64,000 nucleotides of DNA. Origin: Trematomus loennbergii (lineage: Eukaryota > Chordata > Actinopteri > Perciformes > Nototheniidae). Below, piece by piece: positions 23,792 through 36,310 of this stretch. A program made the translations under genes and the position numbers. Location of the stretch: the NCBI GenBank assembly GCA_012861695.1, contig JAAOOA010000033.1, positions 20,375,934-20,439,933 of the forward strand, in the 5' to 3' direction. Each line of letters begins with the position of its first letter. Position 1 is the stretch's first letter. The notes under the pieces are model-generated. The model had not been told where the DNA came from. It saw only the letters and a list, made by a program, of their open reading frames with translations, and ran no database searches.

Positions 23792-24484
23792 TAGAAAATA
23801 AAGGAGATTTTTAAGAAACAATCTAGCCGTAAAAACTATATATTCATTAGAATACTGTAAAATGGTCAGTTTCGTTGTGTGAAATGAATATATGAATATG
23901 GATACTGATGTAACAATGTGTATGTGGCATATTACTTTTGTAGCTAGAAGTGTACACCTATCTCATAAAGAGATTTGCTCTAATTGGGTCCCAGCAGAAA
24001 CACAGCTGGTAATCTCTCTGACTGATTTGAATTCATATGAACCATTTTCAATTAACTTGAACTATATCTTAAAATAAGAAAGTAAAAGGCGCTACACTAT
24101 TTTTATGAAAAGAAACTTCAACTTAAACTTGTCATCATCATTTTAAAGGTGTTCATGTTTTGTTCAAATCATTAAAGGAAAAGTCACTTGTACTACATGT
24201 AGTGGAGTAAAGTAAATATATTGGAGTAGAAGTATAAAGTAGCACACAATAAATATTCCAGTACTATAACAGTATTTGTACATTATTAAATATCATAGGA
24301 AAGTTTATATTATATTGCAATACATAATACTGCCTGATCCTAAAGTCTTGTTTGAAGAGATTCAGTTTATTTAAGGTGTGTGCTCACATGACGAAGCCGA
24401 CTCTCTGACAGATGTGAACAGAATTGTAAGAAAAGCAGAACACACACACACAAAACACAAAACACAGTATTCTTCATGAAAATT
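23792..24484. other. AT-rich spacer with a hAT-family fragment
   Basis: About 24180-24250 has the AGTGGAGTAAAGTAAATATA type of sequence typical of the AGTAC-rich hAT family at 8386 and 44254. Otherwise I see nothing recognisable. It probably separates the transposon cluster from the NUFIP2 transcript end. Confidence 0.4.
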
Positions 24485-27262
24485 TGACATTTTAATGGAA
24501 ACTAAAATTGTGAACACTGGAAGTTTTTTTTTTTTTATATCGACTCTATTACATTGTTTGGAATTTGAGGGTTATTATCATGCTTTAAAAAAAACAAAAA
24601 ACATTGTAATGTGACACTTCTGTTAAATTCCAAACAAAAAAATAAACAGACTGCTCACTTAAAAACGTAAAATGTCGACCTGTAAGACATTTGAGAAAGA
24701 AAAATGCTGTTGCCTCATCTTTTAGGGGGGCAAGAGATGTCAAAGTGAAAAGAAGGAGGAGCAGACCAAATCAACACGCACAACAGCCATTTGAGATGAC
24801 ACAGAAACAGAACAAAAGATGACTCGGCGCAACACATCGCCTCTTTTCATGACTAAACCTTGTAGAGACACATGTTGCCCTTTTTTTTAAATTATTATTA
24901 TTCATGTGTGAACTCAAAAACACTACCTCTCAGTTGTCTTGCCCCCTCAATTCAAACATTTCCACAAAAAGGCAGTTTAAAGAAGGGACAGGTTTTAAGT
25001 AGAGCACAAACACCAAAGTCCAGCATTTCCCATTACAGACGATTGATTACTGGATGAAGAAGAAGCAGCACTTCTGGTATTTGTTTTATCTTTTGCTCTC
25101 ACACACACCGTAAAATAACTCAAAAGTGACATTCAGCTGCTACAGTAGTGACTTCTGTTCTTCACTATAAACTCCAGCCTGTTATGACATCAACACGCGT
25201 CTCCAGTCTGTGCGCTTGCCCTTCACTAGCTGAATATCTGAGTAGTGTACCTTTGGCGAAAGCAGATTTCAGAGTTGTTGAACCGCACTTTAATACCTCA
25301 CTCCCTCACAACATGATCACTACAAATAAAAAATATATTAAGAGGAACTCTGGGATGCAGTGAGTTCATCACTCCATCTCAACTATCTGAAGAGTTAAAG
25401 TCATTTGTAGAAAATCTGCTGGAAGAGTTCAAATATATTAACATTAACGGTGCTATTGTTGGGGGATAAAATAGGTCAGTCTTTATCAGTAACGTAATCA
25501 TCTAAAACTCACACAAAAATGAGACATCTTGATTTTCTGTATCATTTATTCCTTTTAGTCTCATCCTACTTGTGCATCTATGGATAAATTAGGTTCTAAC
25601 TCAAAAATAAAACCTTTTTTTAAAACACGTTAAAACATAAATTTGTTAAATCAGTTGAAATCAATGATGTGCTACTTCAGACAGTAACTCGACAAATGCA
25701 CCGGCATGAGTATAGGCCAGCGAGAGCTCATCGTCCGTCCCATTCAAACTGATTTTGGCTTACAGGTCACACAATTCAGAACACAAGCCATGACACATTT
25801 CAAAACCTACAAAACACATACAATTCTCATTGCTTTCAGCTGCGTCCATGTCGCTTGAAAGAAGAAATTATAGGATTAGCTGTAAGAAAACTTAAAACAG
25901 CATTGCAAATGTTACAAAAGAATGAAGAAAAAAAAAAAATGGCACGGATATATGCTGGAAGCAGATTTTAAACAATCAAAATTGCTGTAAAAGTATATAT
26001 TTTTTCACACAGGCACCTGAACATGAAACAAAAAAGGGGGAGGGGAGGGGGGGGATTGAAATATATGAGGAACTTGCATATAATAGGAAGAACTCGCTAT
26101 GCACACACCCAAAAATACAACGAGGCCGAGCTCGTCACTCACAGCCTGGAAGCCTGCATCAGTCCTTGAGGTGATTGCACATCCTGAGGGGACGGAGATA
26201 GACACTCCACATGATCAGGCTTTACTTTCTCAACAGTCACTCGTTCCCCCCCCCGCCCCCCCCATCACTGATTAACCATGTACTTGGCTTCAAGAACCTG
26301 TTTTTGGTTTGCAGGCTACAATGCTAAATAATAGCTTTATCTTAATAAATGCATATTCAACATAGCCTTTTTGCTGTATTAAGTGCTTCAAAAGACCATC
26401 CTTGGGGTGGGAGGATGGGAGATTCTCTGATTTCCCTGTACAGGACCATCCTCTCAAAGAGCAAGACAAAATATATTTTTTACTTTTGAAAGAAAAAGGT
26501 CGTAAGACTACAGTAACACCACGTACTACTCATTTTAAACACCCTGTTTTACATGTAGGAGCCGACAGATGCATCCCTGTCCGTGGATGATGATGCTTTC
26601 AGCCTGAACAATTTGGCATGTACCATATGTGAACCTGATTGTGTTGCTTTGTTGATGGATTATGGACAATCAGAAGAAATTCAATTGTGAGGATTGTGTA
26701 ACTTAATGCCGGATTAAATGTCAATTTCCACAAGCACAGAAAAAAAAACACAAGTCTAAATGCTAATGGGCAATATTAAATCAAAAATGCCCATGCTTTC
26801 TCATATCAACACAGTTGTTATAACTCGGAGGGTACTTTCCATCACATGCCGTACAATGGAAGCCAAAAAGAAAGTTGTTTAAATAGCTGACTGAGATAAG
26901 ACATGTCAAGACAACTGGCTCTGCACGAGTACAAGCTGCAGCGCTGCCTAATCAGGACACAGTGGGAAACAAGTGTACTTAAAAGCTCATACCCAGTATG
27001 GAGCCGACCAATAGAAACACCACTGATGCTCAGCAATAATAAATCAATAGGTGCTTCACTATGAACACACATGGGAGAAAAATGAACCATCAAAATTGCA
27101 AGATTACAGTATAGTATACATAGAAAACAGCGCGTGGAGCAATGTGTTTTTCTTTTCTTTTTTTTTTTTTTCTTTTTTTAAAGGGGGAAATAAAAAGGAA
27201 ATATTTTTAGAGCCCCAAATGACGACGAGAGCACCTTGCACGTCATGACAGTTTTCCTCAAG

Positions 27263-27336
27263 AGTATTTGGTGTTTTGTCACACATCATACAAGACTATA
27301 TAGTCTTGTATGATGTGTGACAAAACACCAAATACT
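27263..27336. repeat. Perfect 74-bp palindrome without spacer
   Basis: The left 37 bases, starting AGTATTTGGTGTTTTGTCAC and ending ACAAGACTAT, are followed immediately by their exact reverse complement; the centre is between 27299 and 27300. A short (AT)n tract follows. If the DNA is transcribed, as the likely NUFIP2 3' UTR, the RNA would form a fully paired stem. Confidence 0.95.
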
Positions 27337-27629
27337 ATATATATATATATAATAGGACTTCAATTGAGCATTTCCAATTTGAGTACATTACATGACAGGG
27401 GCCGTTTGGCAAAAAAACAATAGTTAACATAGTCATGGCTTTATTAACACTACCTGAGTTACATTTAATAATTCTGTATTTATTTTTTAAAGTAACAGCC
27501 CAGAGCCATTATTTCAACTAGTATTTCTTGTCAATACATATAGATCTCTCTTGTAATTAAAAGATAAAAGCAATTAGTTTACATAAAGTGCTATTGATCC
27601 ACACATTAACCAAATCATATCTTCTAAAG

Positions 27630-28059
27630 CAGTGGTTCCCAACCTTTTTTGTCTCGTGTCCCCCCCTATACTCATCTGTGATGATTCGCCTACATTTTTT
27701 CTCGTGTTAAACTCTATTAAATTGTATTCAACCTAACTGCTCCTTACATGAAAATGACTAGTATAACTCCACCTTAATACAAATGCATTTCAACTTGATG
27801 TCAATGAATGAAAAACAATAATGTTAAGATTCACTTCTTGCAGTTTCAACATATTCTGTTAAGCCTAGAGATTTTAATGAGAAACTTGAGTTTGCTTGTC
27901 CTTCATGAGCTTTGATAGTTTAGGGGGTTGGACACAAGGCTTATGAAAATTGATGTTTTGATGTGTGTAAATAGGTTGCAATCCCTAATCTTTCTACATA
28001 CACCCTAAACCCCCCCAAGTAACCCTAGGGGTCCCCGTGCCCCCGGTTGGGAACCACTG
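27630..28059. mobile_element. hAT non-autonomous element, 430 bp
   Basis: It starts CAGTGGTTCCCAACCTTTTT and ends CCGGTTGGGAACCACTG, the classic inverted ends of Charlie-like hAT elements. An exact 8-bp duplication, TTCTAAAG, flanks it (27622-27629 and 28060-28067). The interior carries no transposase. Confidence 0.95.
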
Positions 28060-29460
28060 TTCTAAAGAACAGGAACCTGAACAGTTCCTTTGCCATGTTG
28101 GATAAAGCGATCGTGATCTGGAGATGGAGATGAGTGATGTCACAGCTGGCCAGTTAGTAGTTAGCGAATTTGGGCTCCCTAGACTTAATTAGATCTTTTA
28201 ACGTGAGCTCCTTAGCAAAATCCACTTTAGGATTTGTGCAACAAACTGAAAACGCACCTTTTTTATTTAACAAACCCCACCAGCATTTGGGTGGTGATAA
28301 TGTAGCTCCATATAACCCCTACACACATTGTCTGGATCACACGGTGTTATTGCACACTGGTTTGCAAATGTCAAAATGTTAACAGTAAAACATAATATAA
28401 TTCATCTTCACATTTGAACACAAAGTGGCTAGTTGGGGAGGGGAACCAAGATTAGTATTGCAATTGTTGTTGTTACTGTTATCTTTGTATGGCGATGAAC
28501 CTCTGACGCGTTCATTCCCTCCAGTAAACATGCAAGAAATACAATGCCGTAAGACAGAGAAGTAAAAGAGCAGATGCTGAGTCAGAAAAACAGAAATAAA
28601 GATCAGTCGTAAAATGCAACACATGTTCCTTTGACAATAGGAATTGAACAGTTTTGACATAGAAAGAAAAACCCCAAAAACATCTGTATGGACATCCTGA
28701 GTCTTGCTGCTGAACAAAGAGCACATTGGTAGCTCTTGCTCACTCAGTTAATTCCTAAATCAAGGATTCACATACTAGAAGGTATATATTTAAATGAGTC
28801 GGAATTTAGGACCTGACCTCATATCAATCTGCATGAAATGTACTAGAAGCCTTAAGATGAACATATTTTGCTTTAACGGAGACCTGGTGTAAAAATGAAA
28901 TGAAGGGGCGTCGCTTTCCTTCAGATTGGGCACTCTTGTACCTGTGCTCTGGGGTCATACTGCAGGGCAGATAACACATTAATGTTAGGGCAGACAAACA
29001 GACAAGTAGAAAAAGAAAAAAGCAAGTGTTTAAATTCCTGGGCTCTGATTTGCCTTGAGGACTTAAGACAAGGTTCTCCCTTCCTGGATGGGACCTCAAC
29101 TTTGAGCTTCCAAAGATCTGAACTCCACAACTTCAAGGCATTCTTTGCAAAGTGTGTTCTCCTTTTCCTCCATGGTAGATTCAAGCTTGAACACGGATGT
29201 GTATGTAAAACGTCTAACATATCTACAATGAACTCATTTGAATGCGTGAAGAAGAAGAAATGACTGAGGCATCCCAAAGTCAGACTGACGGCTGCCGCAG
29301 TTCAACAGGAAAAAGGCTTAGGGAGGTGCAATCCATGACACCTTCCTTTTGTTGAACTCCCAAACATCATCCTTTAAGAGCCATGAGACAAACAACTAGC
29401 ACAGCTCCAAAGTCTCACTTATCGTGTTGGAGAGGCACCGATCAACTCCTAACGTCCCTC

Positions 29461-29464
<4 letters not shown>

Positions 29465-29494
<30 letters not shown>
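29465..29494. repeat. (GT)15 microsatellite
   Basis: A perfect GT run of 30 bases. It lies just 3' of the NUFIP2 stop codon on the minus strand, where it reads (AC)n. Confidence 0.97.
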
Positions 29495-29497
<3 letters not shown>

Positions 29498-29672
29498 TCT
29501 GAGGCCCCTAAAGAAGTCTGTTATTCCATCGGAGATTCCAAGGAAAAATCGTCATGCTAAACTATCAATGTTTTCACAGTTGTCACTTTATCTGTCCAAC
29601 AGGATTCAGGACTCCAGGTAGATAATCGGAGCACCCAGAAGAGAAGAAGGTAAGTACTGTAGAGCGTCTACC

Positions 29673-29724
29673 TCACTGATCAGGTCCGTCCTTGGTCTCA
29701 TCATAAACCACCACTCTTTTGGAT
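29673..29724 (-). CDS. nufip2: NUFIP2 exon 4, C-terminus with one missing base
   Basis: After acceptor CTGTAG the exon completes Asp and reads PK in frame, then the homologous sequence RVVVYDETKDGPDQ and TGA (29673-29675) is one frame off. One extra A in the AAAA run (plus-strand T at 29717-29720) would restore it. Read literally, the frame instead continues to a TGA at 29606-29608 with an unrelated tail of about 36 residues. Confidence 0.8.
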
Positions 29725-32700
29725 CTACAGCAGAGGGGGGAGAAAGGTTAGTTTAGGGATACTCAACGTACTTTGCCCGAGGGAAACCTTTTGCACCACG
29801 GGCCAGTGCATTAAAAAAACAAACATAAATAATATGTACCAATTGACTAAGAATAATAAAAGTCTATAGGTTTTCTCTTATAGACTTGACTTAATAACAG
29901 TAAGCTTAAAAGACAAAAATCTGCTCCTATCAGGGACATAATAAATAGCATATTTAAGCTCTTTTTAGTGTAATAATTACTTTATAGGAGCCGTATTATT
30001 CTCATTTCTATATCATTTGTCCCCCTCTATGATGTAGGATTTATTAAAAAAATGATCATTAAAATGTTTTCAATTTATATTTTTCTCTTTTTAATGTACA
30101 CTGTCCCCTCATCCTCAATAAAGGTACAGAGATTGGATCTTAAGGTGAGTATCATTAGTAGAAAAACAAATAACCATTTCAATCTAAATAATGACTTTGC
30201 TTCATTTGCTAAAAGAAAAAACTAGTTATGTTGAAAAAGATGTGTATTTTTCTCCAAGTCGAGTATCAAAAGTACCTTCATTGGTATTGGTAACTTCATC
30301 AACACTAATCTTGACACCAAACCCAGCCCTAGCCAAATTGGCTCAAATGTGTATTTAACAGCCTCAACACACTGTTTTGACTGTACACCAGTATTATGTC
30401 ACAGTCATCGGAGTGCCTTTAAGTGATTACTCTGGGTTGCTTATGTTCCTGAACTTTTTGTTATACAATAAATGTGGCATTTCACTTTCAATGATTAACT
30501 CTCATGTGATGTTTGTCCATGATATACAGCTATCTGTACCTGAAGGGCCCACTGTGGGCTTCAATGCAGCCTCTATGCACATGCTGCTCTACAGTCAAAC
30601 TAGAACAAAAGTGTTATTTATGTCGAGTGATTTAGGGTAAGGAAATGACTATACAAGCTTTAGGATCTTTCTCTATCAGGTTACTACTATTGATTAACCA
30701 AAAGTCAGCCCTAAAGTGAAACATGGGCAAACATTTACCATCTTCTCAGATGTTATCTCATATGGAGGTGGTTTTGTGATTAATAGATAAGATATATATT
30801 TAGATTCAGCTTGTTTGCATCCAAGTCTTGATTACCCATTTTTTTATGTTGACAATGTGCAGCTAAAAGCTGCAATGCTGTTTTTTTTAATGAAAAAGGG
30901 TATTTTGAAATACCAAACCGCAAAAGAGCTAATAATAATGAAATCATTCTTGTTGTTTTTTTTTACATTTGCATCACATTTGGATCAGAACCAAAAGACT
31001 AAAGCACTTGGTTCAGCACACGTATGAATATAAGTAGCCTCAGACTTGGACACCCACCAGAAACATCTTGTATTATATTACATGTTCTGACCTTTCTAGA
31101 TCTAATTCTTGTTGAGAAGACTGAAGGACCTCAACATTTCTGAAAATGGAAGATGAAGAAGTGAGGGCTACAAGTTCAGTTTACCTTGTTTTTGCAGGCT
31201 GAAAATGAATTCCATTTCTGTTGAAGGAAAACAGAACACGCATTATTTCAGGTCATAAAGAACATTTTCAGAAAATGCAATACTGTTCTGTTAAAATATG
31301 TAATGTCAAAATGTATCATTTCATTTCTTAATGCATCGTTTCATACATATAACACTAACATTCCTTAAGAATTGTAGGCACTTAAAGTTATTATCATTAA
31401 GATGTTAGTCAATCCAAATGGCAAAGTCTGCCACCATCATTCCCGCACTAGATTCAAATTGCATTAACGCACAGAGGGATTCACAGTAGTTATCCAGCAA
31501 CAGTTTGTCATTTGATCTCATAAATATAGGACTACATTTCTTCCCCCTTTCTTACTCTCCCTAATCGGATAAAAGCTGTATTAAGCTTCGACTAGACAAC
31601 ACCGAACATGACTTCAGAATGATTCATCCGGCTGCCAAAACAGCTGCTTTAACTGTGACACATTTACAAAAGACGCAATGTATTTGTCACATAGGTTAGC
31701 TCTAATTACGACGTTCTTCAATAATGTGTAGGATGCGGGTAATTTTCTTATCAAAGCAATAATAGTGCCAGCAATACAAGGGTTTGGCAATATATCAACA
31801 TATGATATTACGAGACTTTATTATGGATATTCTCATATCGCGTTAGATGTCTATCCTGGTTTAAAAGCTGTTCTAAAGTGATGACATTTTCTAAGATGGA
31901 CTGTTCCATCTGTTTTATTATTTACCTTTACCCACTTTGTCAGCATATCTACATTACTGGTGATTATTTGTCAAAAATCCCATTGTGTGAGTATTTTGTT
32001 AGAGCACCAACAGTAAACTCTCAAATAATGTCACAATATCTATATTGAGGTATATGTATTTGTTCCTCTTATAGATAAAGAGTCACAGGCTACAGGCAGC
32101 ACACTTAGAGATTTCAGTTTTAATTGTTTTTTAACAACTTCTTTACTAAAACAATGAAAGTTTGGTGACACTGAACAACCACGGGTGTCCCCAGATCCAC
32201 CTGGAAATAAATCTCAACCATAACAAATTAAATTATAACCGATAAAGAGTAAGCAGTCAAAGTTACCTTTAGTGTGATAAGTGACAGCAGCTTTAATATC
32301 GAAGGACCCCCAGCTGCAGCTCCTGCCAATGTCTTTAGTGGGAGCCTGTTGTTTGGATGAGCCAAACAACACAGTGGTTAGCTGGCCCTGTACAGGCTTA
32401 GCACCGTTGTCTTTACCGGCAGCAGAAACAGCAGAACCTGCACCCTTGGCCTCAACTTTTGTCTTCTGCTGGCTACATGGTTGCAGCTTGATATCCTCCT
32501 CACTCATCACACACGCAGGAAAACAAGCATTAGACGCATTGCAAGGAGCACAAGTCCTTTTCTCTGGGTCTTGAGCCAAAGTGCCAGGCTCTAGAAAAGA
32601 AGGGCTCACATCAAAGCATGGCTGGGCAGCCTTGGCAGCAGCAGCCTGACACTCGCTTTGAGGTGTGACCACAGTAGTCTTGTCCGCTGCAGGCACCTGG

Positions 32701-35700
32701 CCACCTCCTCCTCCTTCTGGACCCAAGTTGGGGTCATTGATGAAGGAAAGCCCCCACTGATTCTGGAAGATATCTCCCAGGGCTTTCTGATTTGTCTGAG
32801 CAGCCGGTGGGTCGAGGTGACGAGCACTAGGGAGCACAGGTTGCATATTTAAAGGGTAAATTAAAAGAGTACACTTTCTAAGCTCGTATGCTTCCCCATC
32901 TACAGGACTGGTTGTAGAGCTACAGTTACTTTCCAAAGGAGATGCTACATTCTCGCCACTTGAAATAGATGGGGCTGGTGGAATACTACTAGCAGCAGGA
33001 GCAAAGAAGGTACCCACTGATGGGCAGCCGTTTCCATTTCCAGAAACAGGGCCATTAGTAAAGCTAGCTGAGGTGATAGTTTTCATAGCAGACATGGGGA
33101 CCTGTGACAGTCTAACCGGAGGAGGCAGTGCCTCTCCTCCACCTTGAGCTACTTTGTTGAGGTTCTCTTTCACTTTACTTGCATAACTGATCTTGGGAAC
33201 AATTTTTGCACTGCTATTGTCCACAGGAAACACCGGAGGGGGCTTGAACAAAGTCCACGAGTCCTCTTTTGAAGGTGAGGAAAGCTTGGCTTTGTGCCTT
33301 TCCTCAGTCTTTTTACCAAAAGTGCCAGCTGTTTTGCCATCAGAGTTTTTCCTCTGAGATTCACCCATTGAAGCCTCTGATACAACAGCCCGTCGAGCTG
33401 TTGACTGAGCTTCTACTTTATTTGCTGCTCTAAAGCCATCAAGTCTAGAAGTCACTCCCTTCTCAGTTGTCTCCATATTAAAAGCCACGTGTTCTTGTGT
33501 AGTGTTGCCCTGCTGCATGTCTTTTTCCTTTTCTCTTATCACATTATCAGTGTTCTTGGCATTGTTACATCTGGCCTTGCGTTTTTTCGGAGTAGTATAT
33601 CCACCCTCAGAGCCGCTGCCATCATTGTCCTTGCTAGAATAGCCATTTGTAATTAAGCCACAGTTTACAACGCCATTTTGAAGCAACAAAGAGTCTTTTT
33701 TATCCAAAGGTTGGCTCTCATGATGATTCAAATCCAGAGCCTTTTCCTTGTCATTTTTAAGGTCCATATTCTTGTTAAGGTCCAGTCCTTTGCTGCTCAC
33801 TTTTGGAACAGTCGTGTACAGCTTTTGGGATGATTTCTGCTTCGCATTTGTATTACTTGCGTGTCTGTTACCATTGTTGTTGGGGGGATGTGATATAGGA
33901 ACAGTATCAGACAGATGTGGATTCCTCTCCCTTCCTCCTCACTGATGTTTACTTTTTTAATGCCTGAAAAAGAAAACACAATCAGTTTATGATGAAATGA
34001 TACAAAACCTCAGACATGTGTTCAACTAGCTTAAAGAGAACTGCCCCAACTTGTAAAGGCACTTAATACAAAAACGCTGTGCCAATTACTTTGCCTTTTC
34101 CCACTAATACAAAATAGAAGTCATGCAAAGACAAAAAAAAGGTACCACTACAACATATGTTTGGTAAAGCAACAATGAGAAATAGGACCTGCCTGAACTC
34201 ACAGAACCTAAAAAATGATTAGGATTCTTCGTGTCTATATTAGTCCTTTTTTAAATTAACCCCATTATGAATTATCCAGCTCAATCACATTTGGCATTGC
34301 AACTTTTCCTTATGCAAACCACAAAATATATATGTTTGGCCTTTTTTTGTGTTCAAAGTTCACTTTCTTTTCTTTTCAGTTAATCAGTCAATTTTTAAGA
34401 AAGCAATGTGGACCAGCATCTTTTAACCAGAGCAGTGAGACAAACAAATAAATTGCCATTGCTAGTTCACGTTGAAGTGTTAACAGAATGGCAAATTCCA
34501 AGATGAGCAGCGTGATCACTGTATTTAGCAAGCTATAAGCAATATACCTCACAAAAGTCAACTGCATACTGGAATGTTAACTTGAGATTATCTGATCTGA
34601 CATCAAATACCAGTTGCTGCAAGATGTAATGGGAGGGTTCACAGCACATATATGACATACATTTGGAGTGGCAGTGAACCAGAAATAGGTCTATGCATTG
34701 CAAAGAGCAGAGACATGGGCACGGCTGCGTCAACCTCGGGCTTCAAATTCAATGGTGCTGTCCCTCATGTCTGCGGGCACAGCACAAGCACCTCCATACA
34801 GCCTGGCTTCACTTAGTTGTATTATACAGAGGCCCATTATTTTTTATTTGCATTGCCAGCAAACGTTATGTCGACAGTTACAGTCTGTTTAGTTGCAGCA
34901 AACCGTATATGTATCAATTGGTCATTATCGAGTTGCTGCGTGGCTTCACGTTGACTGGACAACATGCAACAGGCCTGTCAAAGATGGCTAACGTTAGCTA
35001 ATGTCAACTAGCCAGGGACTCGTTGGGCATTAGCACGCCCTGGCACCGATAATAGTCGGCTGTGTCGTAAGACAGCCACGTAACACCAACAACATAAGTA
35101 GACAAAAGAGACCAACGAAATGTCAGTGTTGCAATGTACCTTGGTTGTGAAAAAAGTATTTAGTAGCCGGGTAACTGTAGCATTAGCTCGCAGTGATATT
35201 CTAACATGGCCGACAGGAAATGGCAGCTCAGAACATTCCAGTGTAGCCGGCTCGCTTTCCTAAACTGGACACAAGCATGTTGAAATGAATAAGGTAGATA
35301 TCTGCCAACTGTTCAACGCGAATCGCCATGCAAGCATACTGGTTAATGCATATATAACACATGGTGACCCAGTCGGATTTCTGAAAGTATTTAGTTGTAT
35401 TTGCCATAGAAAAAACGAGTGTTGAAACCGGCGCACAAGGTCAATCCCCGATATGTCAAACCAGCGACAACTGTCACGCAACGTCAGCTAGCCACCTAGC
35501 TAACGTATTGCATGGTCTCTGGTCCAACAGTGGCTAACTGTCGGTCCAATAGGTTAGCCATTCACCCGCTGTAACGTTTCTGAAATTACCCAGGGCACAG
35601 CAAATAGTTTGATTTAAAAGCTAGCTGGTATGCTCAGCACTCAATCTGAGCGGAGTTAAAAGCTAGCAAATGCTAGTCGGCTCGTTGACATTAGCTGAGT

Positions 35701-35889
35701 AAGGCTAGCAAGCGTTAGCTCACTTTTCCGGATGGCCCAACCTGTTTTCTTCGTCTGCGTTTCCTGATGCTGGCGCTGGAAGTGGCTCTGATCATTTTTT
35801 AGACAAGTTGTATGTTGAGTAGATTGTCTGTCCTCTCCGTGGTGGTTGTATTGCCTTTCTTGTGCCCGATCTTTGGGCTGTTCCTCCAT
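29673..35889 (-). CDS. nufip2: NUFIP2 (FMRP-interacting protein 2), complete, 4 coding exons
   Basis: NUFIP2 is a largely disordered RNA-binding protein that shuttles between nucleus and cytoplasm, joins stress granules and works with FMRP and with Roquin in mRNA control. Exons on the minus strand: 35889-35724, 33963-32267, 31217-31185, 29724-29673. Seen blocks typical of the family are the MEEQPK start with a His/Gln-rich tract and QHQET, the GSGSEGGYTTPKKRKAR basic segment, EDSWTLFKPPPVFPVDNSSA followed by KIVPKISYASKVKENLNK, NQWGLSFIN, WGSFDIKAA and the acidic PDQ end. Expected length is about 649 residues (human 695). Splice phases agree throughout, but exon 4 lacks one base, and exon 2 either lacks one base or uses another acceptor. 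As written, the frame is broken near the start and at the last residues; this looks like sequence error because the protein is otherwise well conserved. Confidence 0.93.
31185..31217 (-). CDS. nufip2: NUFIP2 exon 3 (33 nt)
   Basis: This microexon is bounded by TTCCTTCAACAG and GTAAAC. It completes a split Glu codon and reads MEFIFSLQKQ, the counterpart of the conserved MESIWNLQKQ of mammals. Phase matches exons 2 and 4. Confidence 0.85.
32267..33963 (-). CDS. nufip2: NUFIP2 exon 2 (main exon)
   Basis: A strong acceptor (GTTTTCTTTTTCAG) precedes IKKVNISEEEG, which fits the family, but the frame then shifts and continues as NPHLSDTVPIS through to AVTYHTK at the donor AAAG/GTAACT. A single missing base within about 33922-33940 would restore the frame. 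Alternatively, weak AG acceptors at the same place would join exon 1 in frame with a shorter exon. The long frame from 33800 downwards is intact and holds all the conserved motifs. Confidence 0.9.
35724..35889 (-). CDS. nufip2: NUFIP2 exon 1
   Basis: ATG at 35889 opens MEEQPKDRAQERQYNHHGE, matching the family start. The exon runs to KKTGWAIRK and the donor AAAA then GTGAGC. An alternative donor 18 bases upstream (ACAG then GTTGGG) keeps the same phase. The His/Gln-rich stretch is much shorter than in mammals. Confidence 0.85.
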
Positions 35890-36310
35890 TGAAGTGTAGA
35901 ATGTCGGACTTGTTCAACCAATATGTTAGCTCACAGAGTAGGTACGGGATAGTCCAATCACTACCAGTGTAAAACGGAAGCTATTTGAAGCCTCTGTAAA
36001 CGTCAGCAGTAAACGTCTAAAAATGGCACTGTTTTGGGTGGTCACCGCCACTAAACTCCGTGTCTAGTTTTTGTGCTGAGATATGCAGGGGATGTTTGCA
36101 GAGCTTTTCGGATCTCGGTAGATGATTCACACAAAAATAACGGACACGTGATAGAAGATAAAAAAATCTTTTCGGGGTGGGGTTCGTGTGTGAACTAAAA
36201 TCATATGACCGGAGGCGCTGCCACGTCTCCAGCCAGTGGACACGTTGGTGGAGGGTCCCTGCGAGAGCAGCCCCTCTCTCAAAATAGAAAAGCAACTTTA
36301 TAGTCAAACA
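35890..36310 (-). promoter_or_regulatory. nufip2: NUFIP2 5' UTR and promoter region
   Basis: This is the sequence immediately upstream of the NUFIP2 start. It is richer in CpG than the AT-rich DNA beyond 36310 and contains ATCACGTGTCCG-type E-box sequence near 36145. No TATA box is evident at a convincing distance. The transcription start cannot be placed from sequence alone. Confidence 0.4.

Larger units (their letters stand above)
24485..29672 (-). other. nufip2: Probable long 3' UTR of NUFIP2
   Basis: Downstream of the NUFIP2 stop there are about 5 kb without a convincing exon, with moderate GC and fewer transposons than the DNA further left. On the minus strand an ATTAAA signal (plus-strand TTTAAT at about 24492) could end the transcript. 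Mammalian NUFIP2 is known for a 3' UTR of several kilobases, so a long UTR is expected. The segment also holds a (GT)n run (29465-29494), a hAT element (27630-28059) and a 74-bp palindrome. The exact end is a guess. Confidence 0.4.

Noticed and set aside
28379..28726. 115-codon minus-strand frame downstream of NUFIP2
   Set aside because: It is in the probable 3' UTR, is low in coding-like composition and overlaps another frame on the same strand.
29606..29724. Longer NUFIP2 C-terminus read in the literal frame
   Set aside because: The tail has no resemblance to NUFIP2, while the neighbouring frame gives the known PDQ end directly. A missing A is simpler.
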